Assembly: GCA_016617785.1 (NCBI GenBank) | Contig: JADILM010000002.1 | Coordinates: 1,984,001-2,048,000 of the forward strand | Reading direction: 5' to 3' | From: Sporobolomyces roseus | Lineage: Eukaryota > Basidiomycota > Microbotryomycetes > Sporidiobolales > Sporidiobolaceae | Length of the DNA: 64,000 nucleotides | In this document: positions 1 to 13,290 of the stretch, one piece after another | Position numbering within the stretch: the stretch's first letter is position 1 | Layout of the letters: every line of letters begins with the position of its first letter | Notes under the pieces: generated by a model | What the model was told of the DNA's origin: nothing | The model's database searches: none | The model's input: the letters and a program-made list of their open reading frames with translations, nothing else | Position numbers and translations under genes: made by a program

Positions 1-1517
1 AGAGTCGAGCGAAAGAAGGGCTCACTTGTTTGCGAATTGACCCCAAGCGTTATCTCCAGTTTGCTTTTCGATCAATTCATTGAAGTCGAAATCTCTATCG
101 AATTGATCCGTTTCGGTACGAGGATAGCTGAGGATACCCTTCTGATAGAGTTGCTCGGCAATCTGCAAATACTCGCGTCAGAACGGTCATTACTTTCGAA
201 GAGGGAGGGAAGAGATGCTTACTTCGAGAATTCGTTTCGGAGTCATGCGAAGTAGTCGAGAACCGCTCTTCTGAAGCTCGACAGTTGTGAGTGGTAGAGG
301 TTTCCTATTTGTTCACGTCTTTGTTGGTCAGCAACGGCAGAAGAAAAGGTAGTCTTTCTTCGAGGCTCACCATTTCTGAGTAGGTTTCGTTTGTTGCGAC
401 AAGACAGTGGCAATCGGTTGCGCTTCGCACATACTGAAGATGACTTGAGCTACTTGTTGATCGTACAGGCGTCCACGTCGCCAGGTGAAACCAGTTGTCG
501 AATCCTCTCGAACGAGTCCAACGTGGATATGCCAGAAAGGTTCGGGGATGAAAGCTTGAACACGCTCATACTGATCGACGACGAATCCGAGTGTAGGGAA
601 TTGACAAGGACCTGCATGAAGTTCGAAGTCAGCCGAGTTCGATTCGAAGGGATTAGGGAAGTGAAACGAACCGTAACTGATGAGCATATCGACGAGTGCA
701 GCTACTCTCTTCTGAAGCTCGAGAGATTGTGTACGAGTGAAGATAGCACCGACTCGTAGATCCAGTTCCATACGAGCTGAGACCGCACTCGCTTGAGCCA
801 TATCGAGATCGACCGGATTTCGACAAGCTTGATTGATCTGACTGTATCGTCGTCGTTTCGTCAGTCAGGGCATCTCAGTGAGGTCGAGAGAACGTAGGGC
901 TTACGCAGGAATGATAGCACTGAAACGAGCTCGCTTGACGACAATGTTGGGTTTCGCTTTTCGACAAACTTCGGCAACGACCGAACCAATGAATTCTCCC
1001 TCTCGATCGCAATCCGTCCAGATCATCAGATGAGTAGCTTTCCTTGCTTCGGTAGTCAAGTTCTGTTCGATACCCTTGTGTGTTTCGTCCTGATTCACCA
1101 TCCAAACGGGAATAGTCAGTCAAGTTTCAAGCAGAACAAGACCGGGAAGCGAGATCATACCTGAGTGACGAAAGTCTTGACACGAGCATCGAAGAGATCG
1201 ACAGGATCGCAATTCTGCCATCCCCGGTAAGCGTCGTCGAAATCGTTACTCGTCAAATGACCTGCGACTGCAGTCACCACGAAATCTGTCCAAGCACCTC
1301 CATTCCCCATCCTGTACGAGAAGCTGTAGTTCTTGATCCATTGAGGATTTCGAGCGTTGGTCTGTATCGACTAAGACTTGTTAGCGATCGTATAGCGAAG
1401 TTAGAAGTTTGAAGAGAGAAGAGAAAAACTGACAGTTTGGAATTGACCTCCTGACAAGATCTGAGTGATTGACTTTGCGATAGATGGTTTCTCTGCTACA
1501 CACAACCACTTCACCAT
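1..1517 (-). CDS. TOP3: DNA topoisomerase III (type IA), 5' part, runs off the window
   Basis: Type IA topoisomerase that, in the known eukaryotic family, works with an Sgs1/BLM-type helicase to decatenate recombination intermediates. The first exon starts with ATG at 1517 and reads MVKWLCVAEKPSIAKSI, the classic N-terminus. Later exons hold the TOPRIM acid motif (TDCDREGE, near 1020-990), the QFPTLGFV segment (near 590-565) and the active-site tyrosine in SYPRTETDQF (near 115-85). Visible exons are about 1517-1436, 1360-1160, 1092-903, 850-367, 299-213 and 160-27. The zinc-ribbon C-terminus lies outside the window. It is transcribed divergently from the purine gene at 2902. Splice borders fit in frame, so the identity is secure. 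Confidence 0.95.
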
Positions 1518-2901
1518 CTTGACCTGCTCGCATAGGGAGAGAAGAGCGAGTCAGCTAATCCGATTCATCCTCCAACTTTGTCCACACAGTCGCAGATGAT
1601 TCGAGAGAGATATGAGTAGACTCACGTAGGTCCTGTTTAGCTCTCAGTACCTTGTCTGACCCCTCCAGAGGCTTGATTCAGTCTATACAGCCTTTTGTTG
1701 ATCGAGAATTTGGTGAGGTTCAGGAGAGGTGGGACGCGTTGTTCGGGTAGGTGACGCGTAGCTAAAAGGTTTCTTAGCTCTATATTGTTCTCGGGGAGGT
1801 GTTAAGAGCTCAGTTGGATGCGATGTGGTGAGAAGTCGAGCGATTCAATGTCAAAAGTCAAAAATTCGGATTTCGTTTGGACAACAATCTCATTTCTTCG
1901 CGATAGACTTTCGCAGAGCTCCTCGTCCGATGGAGAGACACTTAAAGGGATTAGGGCGTTGAAGGAATTCGTAAAGTGAGCCGTGAAGCAGCAAAAAGCG
2001 CTTCACAAGGGAGCTCGCTCGATTCCGTGGACAGTGCCACGCTCGAGAGCTCTCTGCTGAATACGAGACGACATGTGTCGACGATTCTCGACGTTCTGAG
2101 ACGTTTCTAAAGTAGAACGGACTTTCGTGAACGGATTTTATCGGGAAGATAGACTTTATCATGGCTCGCAACTTCAGATAGAGTTTTCGACTCTCTCGAT
2201 AGCTCTTCGACATCTTACAGAGACGATACATGCCACTTCCCTTTGCACCCGAGGTAGAGACGGATTCGCTCTTGAGAAGCGAAAAAAAGCTGTCCAAGGT
2301 TCAGTTCCTTACCCATCTCGCCTCGGCGCCAGGCGTCAAGCGACTCTTACGCAACCATCAAGTAAGTCCAACGCAGCCCTCATGACCTCTGGCAAGAACG
2401 GCAGGAGTTGGGAAGATGAGAGGAAAAGTTGGTAGAAACAAGTCAGGAGAGAGGGAAGCAATTGGAGGATCTGGAAACTTGAGCGTATGGTCATTGGAGC
2501 TTAGAAAGAGCGGCCAAGTTATCACCTAGTCGCTCAGTCAATGAGGGAGTCAGGAGTAAGGTCAGGGAAGAAAAGCGGAGGAGATCAAGAGATGGGATCA
2601 ATAACGGGTCGTAGAAGTATTGGAAAACTCGCAGAAGCTATAGAAGAGCTAACAATTACTCTCCTTGCTGTACCGCAGCTGAACCAGAGTTGTATCGCCG
2701 GAAACCTACCGCTTGACTCTCCCATATTTCTTTACTCCACTTCTCTCTGTCAGTCCCCCTTCTGTACTCCATCTGAAGCCACAGAACTGATTCATATCGC
2801 TTCAGTCTCTAGATCCAACCATCCTCGTACGCTTCGCTTCACATTTCGCTACTTTCGAAATTTCGCAAGCTAATCTCGCTCGAGTTCTCTCCTGCAGTGC
2901 C
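1518..2901. other. Divergent intergenic region between TOP3 and ADE6
   Basis: About 1.4 kb that should hold the promoters of both flanking genes. The longest open frames (minus 1890-2297; plus 2127-2435 and 2541-2873) have no convincing match to a known family. The 1890-2297 frame opens with TTG and the 2127-2435 frame with GTG rather than ATG. The last 150 bp before the ADE6 start are pyrimidine-rich, as is common for fungal promoters. I see no RNA gene. Confidence 0.5.
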
Positions 2902-5900
2902 ATGCTCGTCCTTCCCGGTGCTTCCGTCTTTCACCCTCCTCAGCGAGCTGCCCTCCTCTCCCGCATCCAAGCTCTGAACCCCTCCATTTCCTCCATCGAC
3001 GCCGTCTTCCTTCATTTCGTCGAACCTGAAACTCCTTCCTCTGCCCAATCCCTCTCCGATCCTTCCTCCTCAGAACGCAAAGTCCTCGACGCTCTCCTCA
3101 AATATGGTGACGATTACGCTTTGGATGGAACGAGGGAAAAGGTCGATACCGCGATTCAGGATGGAAAGGCTTCAGAAGCGATTTGGGTTGTTCCTCGTGC
3201 TGGAACCATCTCTCCTTGGTCGAGTAAGGCTACCGACATCGCCAAGATGTGCACGCTCGATGGCGTTGTACGAAGGATCGAACGTGGTCTCATCTTCGTC
3301 GTCAAGGCTGACAAACCTCTTCAAACTTCCGACCTTGGAGGTGTCGCTCACTTCCTTCACGACCGAATGACCCAACTCCTTCTCGACTCTGCCCCTGAAC
3401 CCAAATCTCTCTTCGAACGAGGACAACCTGGACCTCTCAAGTCGATTGACCTTCAAGGCAAATCAGTGGCAGAAGCGAAGGAGAAACTCGTCAAGGCCAA
3501 CTCGGAACTCGGACTCGCACTCGGTGGAGAAGAACTCGATTACCTCGTTGAATGTTTCCTCGCCTCATCGGCTTCCGGTCGAGACCCTACCGACGTCGAA
3601 CTCTTCATGTTTGCCCAAGTCAACTCTGAACATTGTCGACACAAGATCTTCAACGCTGCCTGGGTCGTCGATGGCAAAGTTCAAGACAACTCCCTCTTCG
3701 GCATGATTCGCAACACCCACAAACTCACTCCCGAACACACCATCTCTGCATACTCCGACAACGCTGCCGTCATCGACGGTTCAGTCGTCCCTCGTTTCGC
3801 CGCCGCTCCCTCTTCCGCTTCCTCCCTTCCCGTCTACCAAACTGCTGAAGAACACATGCCGATTCTTATCAAAGTCGAAACCCACAACCACCCTACCGCC
3901 GTCTCACCTTTCCCTGGAGCAGCGACTGGATCAGGTGGAGAAATCCGTGATGAAGGAGCTGTCGGTCGAGGATCCCGTCCCAAAGCTGGTCTCTCTGGAT
4001 TCACCGTCTCGAACCTTCGAATCCCCGACTTCGAACAACCTTGGGAGACCGATTTCGGCAAACCCGCTCACATCGCTTCGGCTTTCGACATTATGATCGA
4101 AGGTCCTCTCGGATCAAGCGCTTTCAATAACGAATTCGGTCGACCCGGACTAAACGGTTACTTCAGGACGTTTGCAGAAGAGATTCCAGTGTTGGACAAG
4201 GCAGGCAACAGATCAACCGAGATTCGAGGTTACCACAAACCGATCATGATCGCAGGAGGTTACGGAAACGTTCGACCTCAATTCGCTCTCAAGGACAAGA
4301 TCACTCCCGGTGCTCACATCGTCGTTCTTGGAGGTCCTGGAATGCTGATCGGTCTCGGAGGAGGAGCAGCATCATCGATGGCATCTGGCTCAAGTTCCGC
4401 CGCTCTCGATTTCGCCTCTGTTCAACGAGAGAACCCCGAAATGCAACGTCGCTGTCAACAAGTCCTTGACAGCTGTGTATCCCTGGGCGACAAGAACCCG
4501 ATTCAATCCGTTCACGATGTCGGAGCAGGAGGAATTTCGAACGCTCTTCCCGAACTCGTCCACGATGCCGACCTCGGTGGAAAGTTCGAGATCCGAGATG
4601 TACTCGTCGACGATCCTGGAATGTCACCGATGGAGATCTGGTGTAACGAATCGCAAGAACGATACGTTCTAGCCGTCGGAGTCGAGAACCGAGAAGTTTT
4701 CGAAACTATCGCCAAACGTGAACGATGCCCTTACGCCATTGTCGGAGTCGCTACGGAGGAACAAAAGCTCGTCGTCACCGATCGTCTCCTCGGATCAGAT
4801 GCCATCAACCTCCCCATGTCCCTCCTCTTCGGCAAACCTCCTCGCATGTCTCGCACTTCCGTTACTTGCGCTCAACCTCGAGACACCTTCGACTCTTCCC
4901 TCTCTTCTTACCTCCCCAAACTCGACTCGCCTCGCTCCATCCTCGACAACGCCGTCGATCGAGTTCTTCACCTTCCCGCTGTCGGTTCGAAATCCTTCCT
5001 CATCACTATCGGAGATCGAACAATCGGAGGTCTCGTCGCTCGTGATCAAATGGTCGGACCTTGGCAAGTTCCTGTCGCCGACGTTGCCGTCACTCAGGCT
5101 ACCTACGGATTCGAAGTTGTTGCTGGTGAAGCCATGGCGATGGGAGAGCGAACTCCTCTCGCTCTCCTCTCTGCTGGTGCTTCCGCTCGCATGGCCGTTG
5201 CCGAATCTCTTCTCAACTTGGCCGCTTCCGACTTTACCTCCCTCGCCCACACGAAACTCTCAGCCAACTGGATGTGCGCTGCATCTTACGGAAACGAAGG
5301 AGCTGGACTGTACGAGGCGGTACAAGCTATCGGTATGGATCTCTGCCCTGCCCTTGGAGTCTCAATCCCCGTCGGAAAGGATTCAATGTCGATGTCGATG
5401 GGATGGAACGATGACAAGACTGGAGAACGCAAAACCGTCACTGCTCCTACTTCCTGTATCGTCACCGCCTTCTCTCCCGTTCGAAACGTCAACCTCACCT
5501 GGACTCCCGAACTTCGAATCACTCCATCGAAAGAATCAACCGTCCTCGTCTTCTTCGATCTCGCCAACGGCAAACAACGTCTCGGAGGATCTGCTCTCGC
5601 CCAAGTTTACAAACAACTCGGTAGTGAAGCTCCCGATGTCGAGGATGCCAAGGTCCTCAAAGCTTTCCTCGAGGGATGTCAGAAGGTTCGAGACGAGCAA
5701 CCCGAGTCTGTTCTCGCTTACCACGATCGATCAGATGGAGGTATCCTCACCACTATCTTTGAGATGTGTTTCGCTGGTACGCTCTCTTGGTCCTTACCTA
5801 GTATTGACTGTCAAACTGACACTGCGTTTGTACAGGTCGAGTTGGAGCTGAAATCATGGTCGATTCGTTCAAGAAGGACGACGACGCGATGGCCGCTCTC

Positions 5901-7073
5901 TTCAACGAGGAACTTGGTGCCGTCTTCCAAGTTCGCCAATCCGACATTGCCGCGTTCACTCAAGTCTTCGTCCACGCCGGTTTCCCATCGAGATCGATCA
6001 TCCCTGTTGGTCGCGTTTCGACCGATCGAGAAGATCAAGCTCTCAGCATCGCTTCCGGAGGATCCCTTCTCTGGTCCTCCACTCGCTCGCAACTTCAACA
6101 ACAATGGGCTGAGACTTCCTACAAGATGCAATCACTTCGAGACAGTCCTGCTGGTGCTCTCGAGGAATTCGAAAACATCGCTCGTCAAGACAACACCGGT
6201 CTCTTCTACAACCTCACCTTCGACCCATCTGTCAATGTCGCCGATCCTTTCCTCGAACGCCTCACGTCTCTCAACGATCGCCCGAAGGTCGCTATTCTTC
6301 GAGAACAGGGAGTCAACGGTCACGTCGAAATGGCTTGGTCGTTCTCGCAAGCAGGATTCACCTCGGTCGATGTTCACATGTCGGATTTGATCTCGGGTAG
6401 AGTTTCACTCGACGAGTTCAAGGGAGTTGCAGCTTGTGGAGGATTCTCATACGGTGATGTGCTGGGAGCTGGAAACGGTTGGGCGAAATCGATCCTCCTT
6501 CACGATCGTGCTCGCAAGGAGTTCACCAAGTTCTTCAACGATCGACAAGACACCTTCGCCCTCGCTGTCTGCAACGGTTGTCAACTCTTCTCTCAACTCC
6601 GAGAAGTCATTCCCGGAGCCGAACACTGGCCATTCTTCAAGCAGAACCTTTCCGGTCGATTCGAAGGACGACTTACTCAAGTTCAAGTTGTCGACTCTCC
6701 CGCTACCCAATCCTCCGTCTTCCTTCGCAAGATGGTCGGCTCTTCTCTCCCCGTCGCCGTCGCTCACGGTGAAGGTCGAGCAACTTTCCTCCCTCCCTCT
6801 TCCCCCGAATCCGCCGCTTCCTCCATCGCCGTTCGATACGTCGACCCTTCGAACAAGCCCACCGAACGATACCCTTACAACCCCAACGGCTCCCCTGAAG
6901 GTATCTCTGGTGTTCAAGCTCTCGGCGGACGAGTACTCGCCCTCATGCCTCACCCGGAACGATCAGTCCTCCTCTCTTCAAACTCGTGGCACCCGTCTCA
7001 AGACTCGAAGACATGGCGAGGAAGGGGTCCTTGGGCGACTTTGTTCGAAAGTGCGAGGGAATGGGTCAATTAG
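2902..7073 (+). CDS. ADE6: Phosphoribosylformylglycinamidine synthase (FGAM synthase)
   Basis: Catalyses step 4 of purine synthesis: FGAR + Gln + ATP to FGAM. There are two exons, 2902-5776 and 5836-7073, joined by a 59-nt intron (GTACGC..TACAG). The join restores MCFAGRVGAEIM and gives 1370 residues, the usual size for the single-chain eukaryotic/proteobacterial form. The N-terminal half has the substrate signatures FMFAQVNSEHCRHKIF (about 235-250) and VETHNHPTAVSPFPGAATGSG (about 325-345). The C-terminal class I glutaminase begins near residue 1108. Its nucleophile Cys lies in AVCNGCQ (about 1203) and its His/Glu pair in MPHPER (about 1328). It is convergent with CSE1. The symbol follows yeast usage. 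Confidence 0.97.
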
Positions 7074-7380
7074 AAAAGGTCTTTGTTTGTTTGTTTCGGG
7101 AGTTGTTTGTTATGCATTTCTATATTCTTTGTCTGATCTTACGTGAAAAAGCGTCATTGAGAAAGTAAAAGAAGACAAATTAGAGGAATCCGTTCTTTCG
7201 ATCATGACATGCGATCTCTCCTTCTCGCACGGTTTCCTTCTCGCATTCTCTTTTCCGCTCTCGAAGTACAATAGAGCAAGGATTTGGCGCAAATGCTTGC
7301 GTTGCAAGTGCAGCCGGGAACGAACTACGGGTGTTCAAACGTCTACGAATCGAATATTGACGAGTTTCCTTTTCAAGTCA
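7074..7380. other. Convergent 3' region between ADE6 and CSE1
   Basis: About 300 bp shared by the two 3' ends. It is AT-richer and T-rich directly after the ADE6 stop (tttgtttgtttgtttcggg), as expected for a 3' UTR and polyadenylation region. No gene seen. Confidence 0.5.
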
Positions 7381-10300
7381 TCAAGCGAGGTCGATTCCGT
7401 TCGATGAGAGGTATTGCATGAAAGGAGTAGCGAATTGAGGGTTGACCGCTTGCATCAATGTAGGAAGCTAAAGGGATCCAAAATAAGAATTCGTCAATTA
7501 TGTTTCTTCTCATTCGAGAGAGTGAAGAAAAGGCTCACTTTTCCTGGTTGTCTCGACGAGAGCTCCTGTAGTCCTTTTGCTAACCACTCCTTCGGATCCT
7601 TACACCAAGCGACGGGGTCTTCTTTGGGTTTCTCACTCGCACCGAGTTTCGAGAATGAAGCTTGGTATCCCAATCCAGCTGCAGCTTCGTCGAGGTCGGC
7701 GATCTCGACTTCTTCTTCTGCTTGAGAGGTCGTTTTGGCGATGGCGAGAGGGAGGATGAGAAGCTTAAGCAGGGATTCCATCATTGTCGACCTGTGAGAG
7801 ACAACATCGAAAACGCAAACGTCAGCAATGATCTTCATGATTCGTGCGTGCAGAAGGATGCTCACCAAATCCGAACGTGAGGCTCGTTGAGCATCTTCGT
7901 GCTTCTAGTGAGGAGGTTCGTCAGACCAACAACAACGAGTTTTCGATCCTTCGTAGGAACCTTCTGAGCTTCCGGCAGGAGAACGGGCATGACTTGGGCA
8001 AAGAGTCTGTGTATCACTCCCAAATCGTCAGTCAATGCGTCACAGCAGATACTGACGAACGAGGAAGCTCGCCCAGGTTGAGGTTGAACACCGTCGAGCA
8101 TTCCAATCGCACCGTCTGCGTCGAGACCCTCCTTCTGTACCGCTGCCGAGAAGCAGATGAACTTCAGTAGGCCTTGAGAGAACTTGTCGGTTTTTGACGC
8201 TTGAAGTCGGGTGAGGAGGAGGACGAAGATAGGAGTTGAGAGGTATTGAGAAAGGTTGGCGCTGAGCGAGAAAAAGGGGAACCGCACCATCAGCCGATGA
8301 TCGTGAAGTACGAGAGATAAGGGTAAGAGACATACAGAGGAATACATTCGAGTAGAGCTTCGAGTAATTCGAAACCGTATTGATCGTTCGCCTTGCTCTG
8401 AATGAGATGTTGGAAGATTCCCAACATCGGAGTGACCTGACCTGCCGCGACGATCTGACTCGCACCTCTCGTGAGGAATGCTCGAAGGAGTCGAACGAGC
8501 GCAGGAATGTTTCCCCGACTTTCCCATAGAGTCGGAGTGAGGAGAGGTGGGAGGAGAACTTTGTAAGAGTCGGGCATGTCTGATGGAGGGTGAAGTTCGA
8601 GAAGCTGGGAAAGGATTTGGAATACGAAGGGAGTGAATTCGGAGACGTCTTGCTGGAGGATGATGTGGAATGGAGGGAAGAGAGCGTTTTCGAAAGTCGA
8701 TAAAGTTGAGGGATTGCCAGCGGTGACGAATCTGTTCACCACAGATTGTCAGCGTACGCCACGTCTACTCCGAGGAGATCTAGCTTACCGAACAAGAGCA
8801 GAGATACTTTCGAAAGTGAAATGGTTGAATTTTGGGTTTGAAGGGTTCTTGCTGATCTCGCCGAGAATGCCAACGAGGTGTTGCAAGACAGTAGCGTAAG
8901 ATGGTAAGAGAGCTTGACGAGCGGTGATGATCACTCGCATAGCGGCTGCGCGACAGAGTCTCGTCAGCAAGATCGAAGTTTCTGACGAAGTCTGAGTAAC
9001 GCACATTTCATGAGGTGATCGTTTGCAGCGATCTGTTGCGGAGATGTTCCAGTCTCGATGATCTTGAACAAAGCGTTGAGGATACCTTCGGCGTGATCTC
9101 GGATATCAGCTTGACCGAAACTGTCGCAAATTCGAGAGAGTCAGCCTAGTTCTGATTGCATTCGTAAGTGTCAAAGAGCGAACGCACAGGAAAGCACCAT
9201 CTTGCTTGATGAAGAGGATACGTTCGATCGTGAGAGCGGCGTAAGTATGAATGACGAACGCAGGATTTTGAAGATGAGGGATGAGGAGAGGGAGAACCGA
9301 GAGTAATTGTTCTTTCGTGAGCTGTTCATTCCCTCGAGAGTCAGCTGATGACGGGCGTCAATCTGACGAGTGAAGGAAAGCGAACCTGATTTCGGAAAGT
9401 ATACAAGAACTTGATGGCGTCCGCCTGAATAATCGGATGAACGCTTCCCGAGGCAGCCTGCAGATCGGCGAGGATATGTTCCGAGAAGAACTTGATGACA
9501 TCGACGAGAGCGTTGGTGGAAGTGACACCTTGTTGTGAGGTGGAACCTCGAGTCGCGATGGAAGTGAGGAGGAAAATGGCGGTATCTTTCGATTTCCAGT
9601 TGGTTTGAGGGTTTGAAGAGTATTGCTTTGGTCCCGAATAAGTCATCGATCAGTCACGGTCAGACGAATCAAAACGGATCAGAACGAACCTGAAGGTAGA
9701 TTGAGATATATTGAGTAACGATTTGAGTCACTTGACTCTCGAATTGCTCCATCAAAGCCTTTGTAAAGTCTGAAGCAGCTTGACGTCTCGTTTCCGAACC
9801 TACACGACTCCTTCGTCAGTATCCATCTCATCTAGGCATAGCAGGCATAGAAGACGACTTACTAGCACTCTCCAAATCCCTTCGAACGTATTCTGCTGGA
9901 TCATCTTCGAACAACTCTTCTTCAAACGTTCTTAGCGTCATGTTTGGCAGGACGATCTTTTCGCAGAACGCTTCGAGAGTGGATTGAGCTTCGAAAAGTG
10001 ATCGTTGAGATGGCATTCGAACGACCGTGCCTAGGAACGAAGTCGCTTTCGAGACGAGCTAGAGATCGGGCAATTCAGTCGTGAGTCCCATCTTCTCTGC
10101 CGTGTAGAGTAGGAGAGCAATGCGGAACTCACACCATCGTATTTGACTCCAGCTCCTAACTTCGTGAGTAATCCCCAAGTCTTCTCAACGAAAGGACCCA
10201 AATAACCTCCCTCTCCAAACGCATCCAAATACCTCAAGCTGTACAACTGAGCAATCTCACAGATCTCCGCTTTCGCACTCTCTAGATCACCTTGTTCTTC

Positions 10301-11335
10301 CTCTTCGTCGTCGTCATCTTGCGAGGGGAAGGGAGTCGAGTGGTCGAGGTATTTGAGGAGGAGGGGCATGAATTCTCCTAATCTGTCTTCGAAGAATTCG
10401 GGAAGATCTTGGGAGTTCAGGTCGTGGTAGATTTGGAGGAGGTAGAGAAGGGTTTTGAGGACGAGGGCATGTTGGTCAGCCGTGAGACCGGGAGTAGAAA
10501 GGATTGAATCGGTTTGCTGTGCGCGTGAACCAGGGGGTGTGAGTAGCTACAAGGGAGACATAGGGAGGAGAAGAACTTACTTGGAAGAGGGAAAGGAAAG
10601 GAGCGCAGAATCGTTCGAGTACAAACTTGATCTCGAGGAAAAGGTCGTCGGTTCGGAATTCTGATCTCCATCTGTACGGCCACGTTCTCTTCAGCGCTGT
10701 CCCTGACGAATGCTGATCAGAATAACAAGACATACCTTCGGAAGATGGAGTGAGCAGTTTGAAGAACAGCGTTGTTGACCACGAAATCAGAGGGAGAAAG
10801 TGATTGAACGAGTTGCTACGAAATCAACCTCGATCGTCAGTATCGCGCTTGACAAGAGCTGGAGAGTTTACTCACATCAATCAATCCTTGCCAGTTATCA
10901 GGGAAGTCGGCTTCAGCCATGATTGCAATAGCTTCACCAACTTGAACTTGCAATGCAGGTTCCGAAGACAATGAAATCATGATTGGTACAACAGACTGCT
11001 TCAACTGATCTGCTGTAGATTGAGCTAAAGGTGTAGGAGCTTCCTCGATCTATCATTCGCTCTTTACAGTGAGTTTCACTCGAATCGAGGTTGGACGAAT
11101 GAACTAGTAGATAACTGACTCCATAGTTCGCTCTGATCCATCCTTTGAAGTTTACTACTGCAGCTTGTCGGTACGCTTTCGGAGTATTGCTGTCCTGAGC
11201 TAGTTGGAGGATGAGTTGGGCGAAAGAGGGTTGAGATTGAAGTTGATTAAGTTCTCGTTCAGCGTTCCTACGAGTAGTAGGGTCTGGTGAGAGGGTTGAG
11301 CCCAAGATCTGCACCAGTTGCTGAGTGTCGGCCAT
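7381..11335 (-). CDS. CSE1: Exportin-2 / importin-alpha re-exporter (CSE1/CAS)
   Basis: Karyopherin-beta that returns importin-alpha from nucleus to cytoplasm with RanGTP. Many short exons. The first (from ATG 11335) reads MADTQQLVQILGSTLSPDP and continues with the importin-beta N-terminal fold. Later exons hold family landmarks: DFPDNWQGLID, RRWRSEFRTDDLFLEIKFVL (about 10690-10600), QDLPEFFED, and EELFEDDPAEYVRRDLE (about 9930-9870). The last exon follows an intron whose donor is at about 7538. It ends FMQYLSSNGIDLA with a TGA at 7381-7383, which matches the family's C-terminal helix pattern. An acidic stretch (DDDDEEEEQGD, about 10320-10290) lies mid-protein. Identity is strong; individual internal borders are approximate. 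Confidence 0.93.
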
Positions 11336-11754
11336 ACTGTCGATTGAAGTGGGAGGAAAGAGGGAGAGTTTCGCTTTTCACTCAACTCGCTCTTCCAAAA
11401 AAAAAACACAATTTCTCAACTCGCAAACTAAGACGTCGAGAGCGACTGAAGCACTCAGAGTTCGACTCGAAATGTAGAAGGATCAAATCGGATCCTTACC
11501 GAGAAGCCAAATAATCGTGAAAATCGCTCTCGTTTGTTGCTATCCAGTGCCGAGTCGCTTGCAGGCGAGCAAGTGTAGGTTGTTGTCACAGTATAATGCA
11601 CAGATTGAATCACTGCTGGTCAAAAGAAGGAGAGCGAGGGAATCAAGGACAAAAGAGGGAAAGTAGCTCGAGGAATATACAGGAAAGGGGGAAACGAGCG
11701 AGTAATAATGCGAAAAGAGGTTCTTCTTCCATCAAGCGTCGAGAGAGGGGTTGA
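11336..11754. other. Intergenic region between CSE1 start and ISU1 stop
   Basis: About 420 bp with the CSE1 promoter and the ISU1 3' UTR. An A/T run near 11396-11415 and a CT-poor body are visible. No gene seen. Confidence 0.4.
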
Positions 11755-12823
11755 TCAAGCGGTGGATCCTGGGTGAGCGGTAGCGGTGGTTTCTCCAGTC
11801 GAGACTGATTGAGAAACATCGATAGTTCCCGCTCGCTTGTCTCCGTTCGCACGCTTCTTCTTGTAATCGTTGATCGCAGCTTTGATGGCGTCCTCACTGT
11901 GATGTGCCGCAACAGTTGTACATCAGCTCAATTTGCAGAGAGATGAAAGATGAGGAGGAACTCACGCCAACATGGAGCAATGCAGCTTGACGGGAGGAAG
12001 GCACAATTCACGAGCGATCTCGGTGTTCTTGATCGCACCTGCAGCTTCGAGTGAAAGTCCCTTGACTCGTTCAGTCATGTAGGAGGAAGAGGCGATCGCA
12101 GATCCACAACCGAAAGTCTTGAATTTGACATCTGAGATGATTCCCTTGTCATCAACTTGAATCATGAGCTTCATGACTATTCGATTGAATGTGAAAGGTG
12201 TGGTCGGCGAGGGAGGATCCGGTGAGAAATAGGCGGGAAAAGGAGAAAGTGGAGAGAAAAGTCAGTTTCGGTGTTTCGATAGCAAGGAGGAGTATGAACG
12301 CACCATCACCACAAGCGGGAGCACCGACGAGTCCAGATCCTACGTTGATGTTGTTCTTGTCAAGCGAACCAACCTATTAAAAGTTCGGAGAAATGAGCGA
12401 GTCAGTAATCAATCATGACAAGTTCCATTACTTCTTGCTTTGGTCCACCTAGATCTACTCCTAACACTTCTATGAGCAATCCTGTACCACCTTGAGCTCC
12501 CTGCGAGATGCGCCACTTTTGAACTGAACCCCGATTTCTCCAAAATGAAATGATGAAGTGATCTCTCCCTTTCCACACCACCGATAACCTTGCGAGTGAT
12601 CTCGAAGGTTTACTTACATTCCTAGGCTTCTCGTAGTGGTCGATGACCTATCACAATCGATGTGGAGGAGTGAGATTGAAATCGAATGGAGATTGAGATC
12701 AAGAAGTATTCAACTCACCTTCTCGTGGTAGTGACGAGCCTGAGGGAGAGCTACACGGAATGCTGATGGTCGTACAGCGGTAGCGGCAATGCGGGCGGTA
12801 GGAGTGCGGAGTAAGGCGAACAT
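11755..12823 (-). CDS. ISU1: Mitochondrial Fe-S cluster assembly scaffold
   Basis: Scaffold on which the Nfs1-Isd11-Acp1 complex builds [2Fe-2S] clusters in the matrix. Five exons. Exon 1 from ATG 12823 gives a basic, Ser/Ala-rich presequence (MFALLRTPTARIAATAVRPS) ending HYHEK. Exon 2 is VIDHYEKPRN. Exon 3 (about 12375-12307) is VGSLDKNN..GAPACGD. Exon 4 carries FKTFGCGSAIASSS and the Hsp70-binding LPPVK followed by LHCSMLAEDA. The three cluster-ligand cysteines (ACGD, GCGSA, LHCS) are all present. The intron between exons 2 and 3 is long for this genome (about 235 nt). The C-terminal tail after INDYKKKRA is Thr/Ser-rich and longer than in yeast. Confidence 0.95.
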
Positions 12824-13290
12824 TTTTTCTGAGAATTAGTGAAGTGGAGGAGAGGAGAAGGGAGAAGAGGAGAAAAATCTCGCGAAGTCGTAGAATGACA
12901 AATTCGAACATCGCTCTCTACGAAGCTGTTAGCAGGTGCTAACAATGCAATTCGGTTTCCACGACGCCTCAATCAAAGTAGCGTTCAGAGTAGCGCCGAA
13001 TTCGCAGCTCTCGAATCCAATCCGAAAGTCGTCGTCGCAAAAGATTTCGCATCTATCACAGTACGACCCTTGCAGCAGAGCAGATTCTACGGGACTCAAT
13101 GAGCGTATATCGACAAACTGAGACGTCTGAGGCTTGCCGGGCAGGTTCGGGGGTCTGTACATGAGGTGAAAGTCCGACGACGTTCTCGTGAGAATCATCT
13201 CGCAGGTATTTTGACGTCTTCCTTGGCCTTGCGCAAGACTCGCGACTCTCTCTAGCAAGCTGATCCGGGATTACATTAGATGAACAAAAG
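12824..13290. other. Region between ISU1 start and MYND copy A stop
   Basis: About 470 bp that must hold the ISU1 promoter and the copy A 3' UTR. A minus-strand open frame at 12929-13258 has no recognisable domain and overlaps the expected UTRs, so I do not call it a gene. Confidence 0.4.

Noticed and set aside
1890..2297. Minus-strand open frame of 135 codons upstream of TOP3
   Set aside because: It opens with TTG, not ATG, has no splice partners I can find and no recognisable domain.
2127..2873. Two plus-strand frames upstream of ADE6
   Set aside because: No family features, and the first opens with GTG; they overlap the expected promoter region. Treated as chance.
12929..13258. Minus-strand frame between ISU1 and MYND copy A
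   Set aside because: No domain; covers the expected ISU1 5' UTR and copy A 3' UTR.
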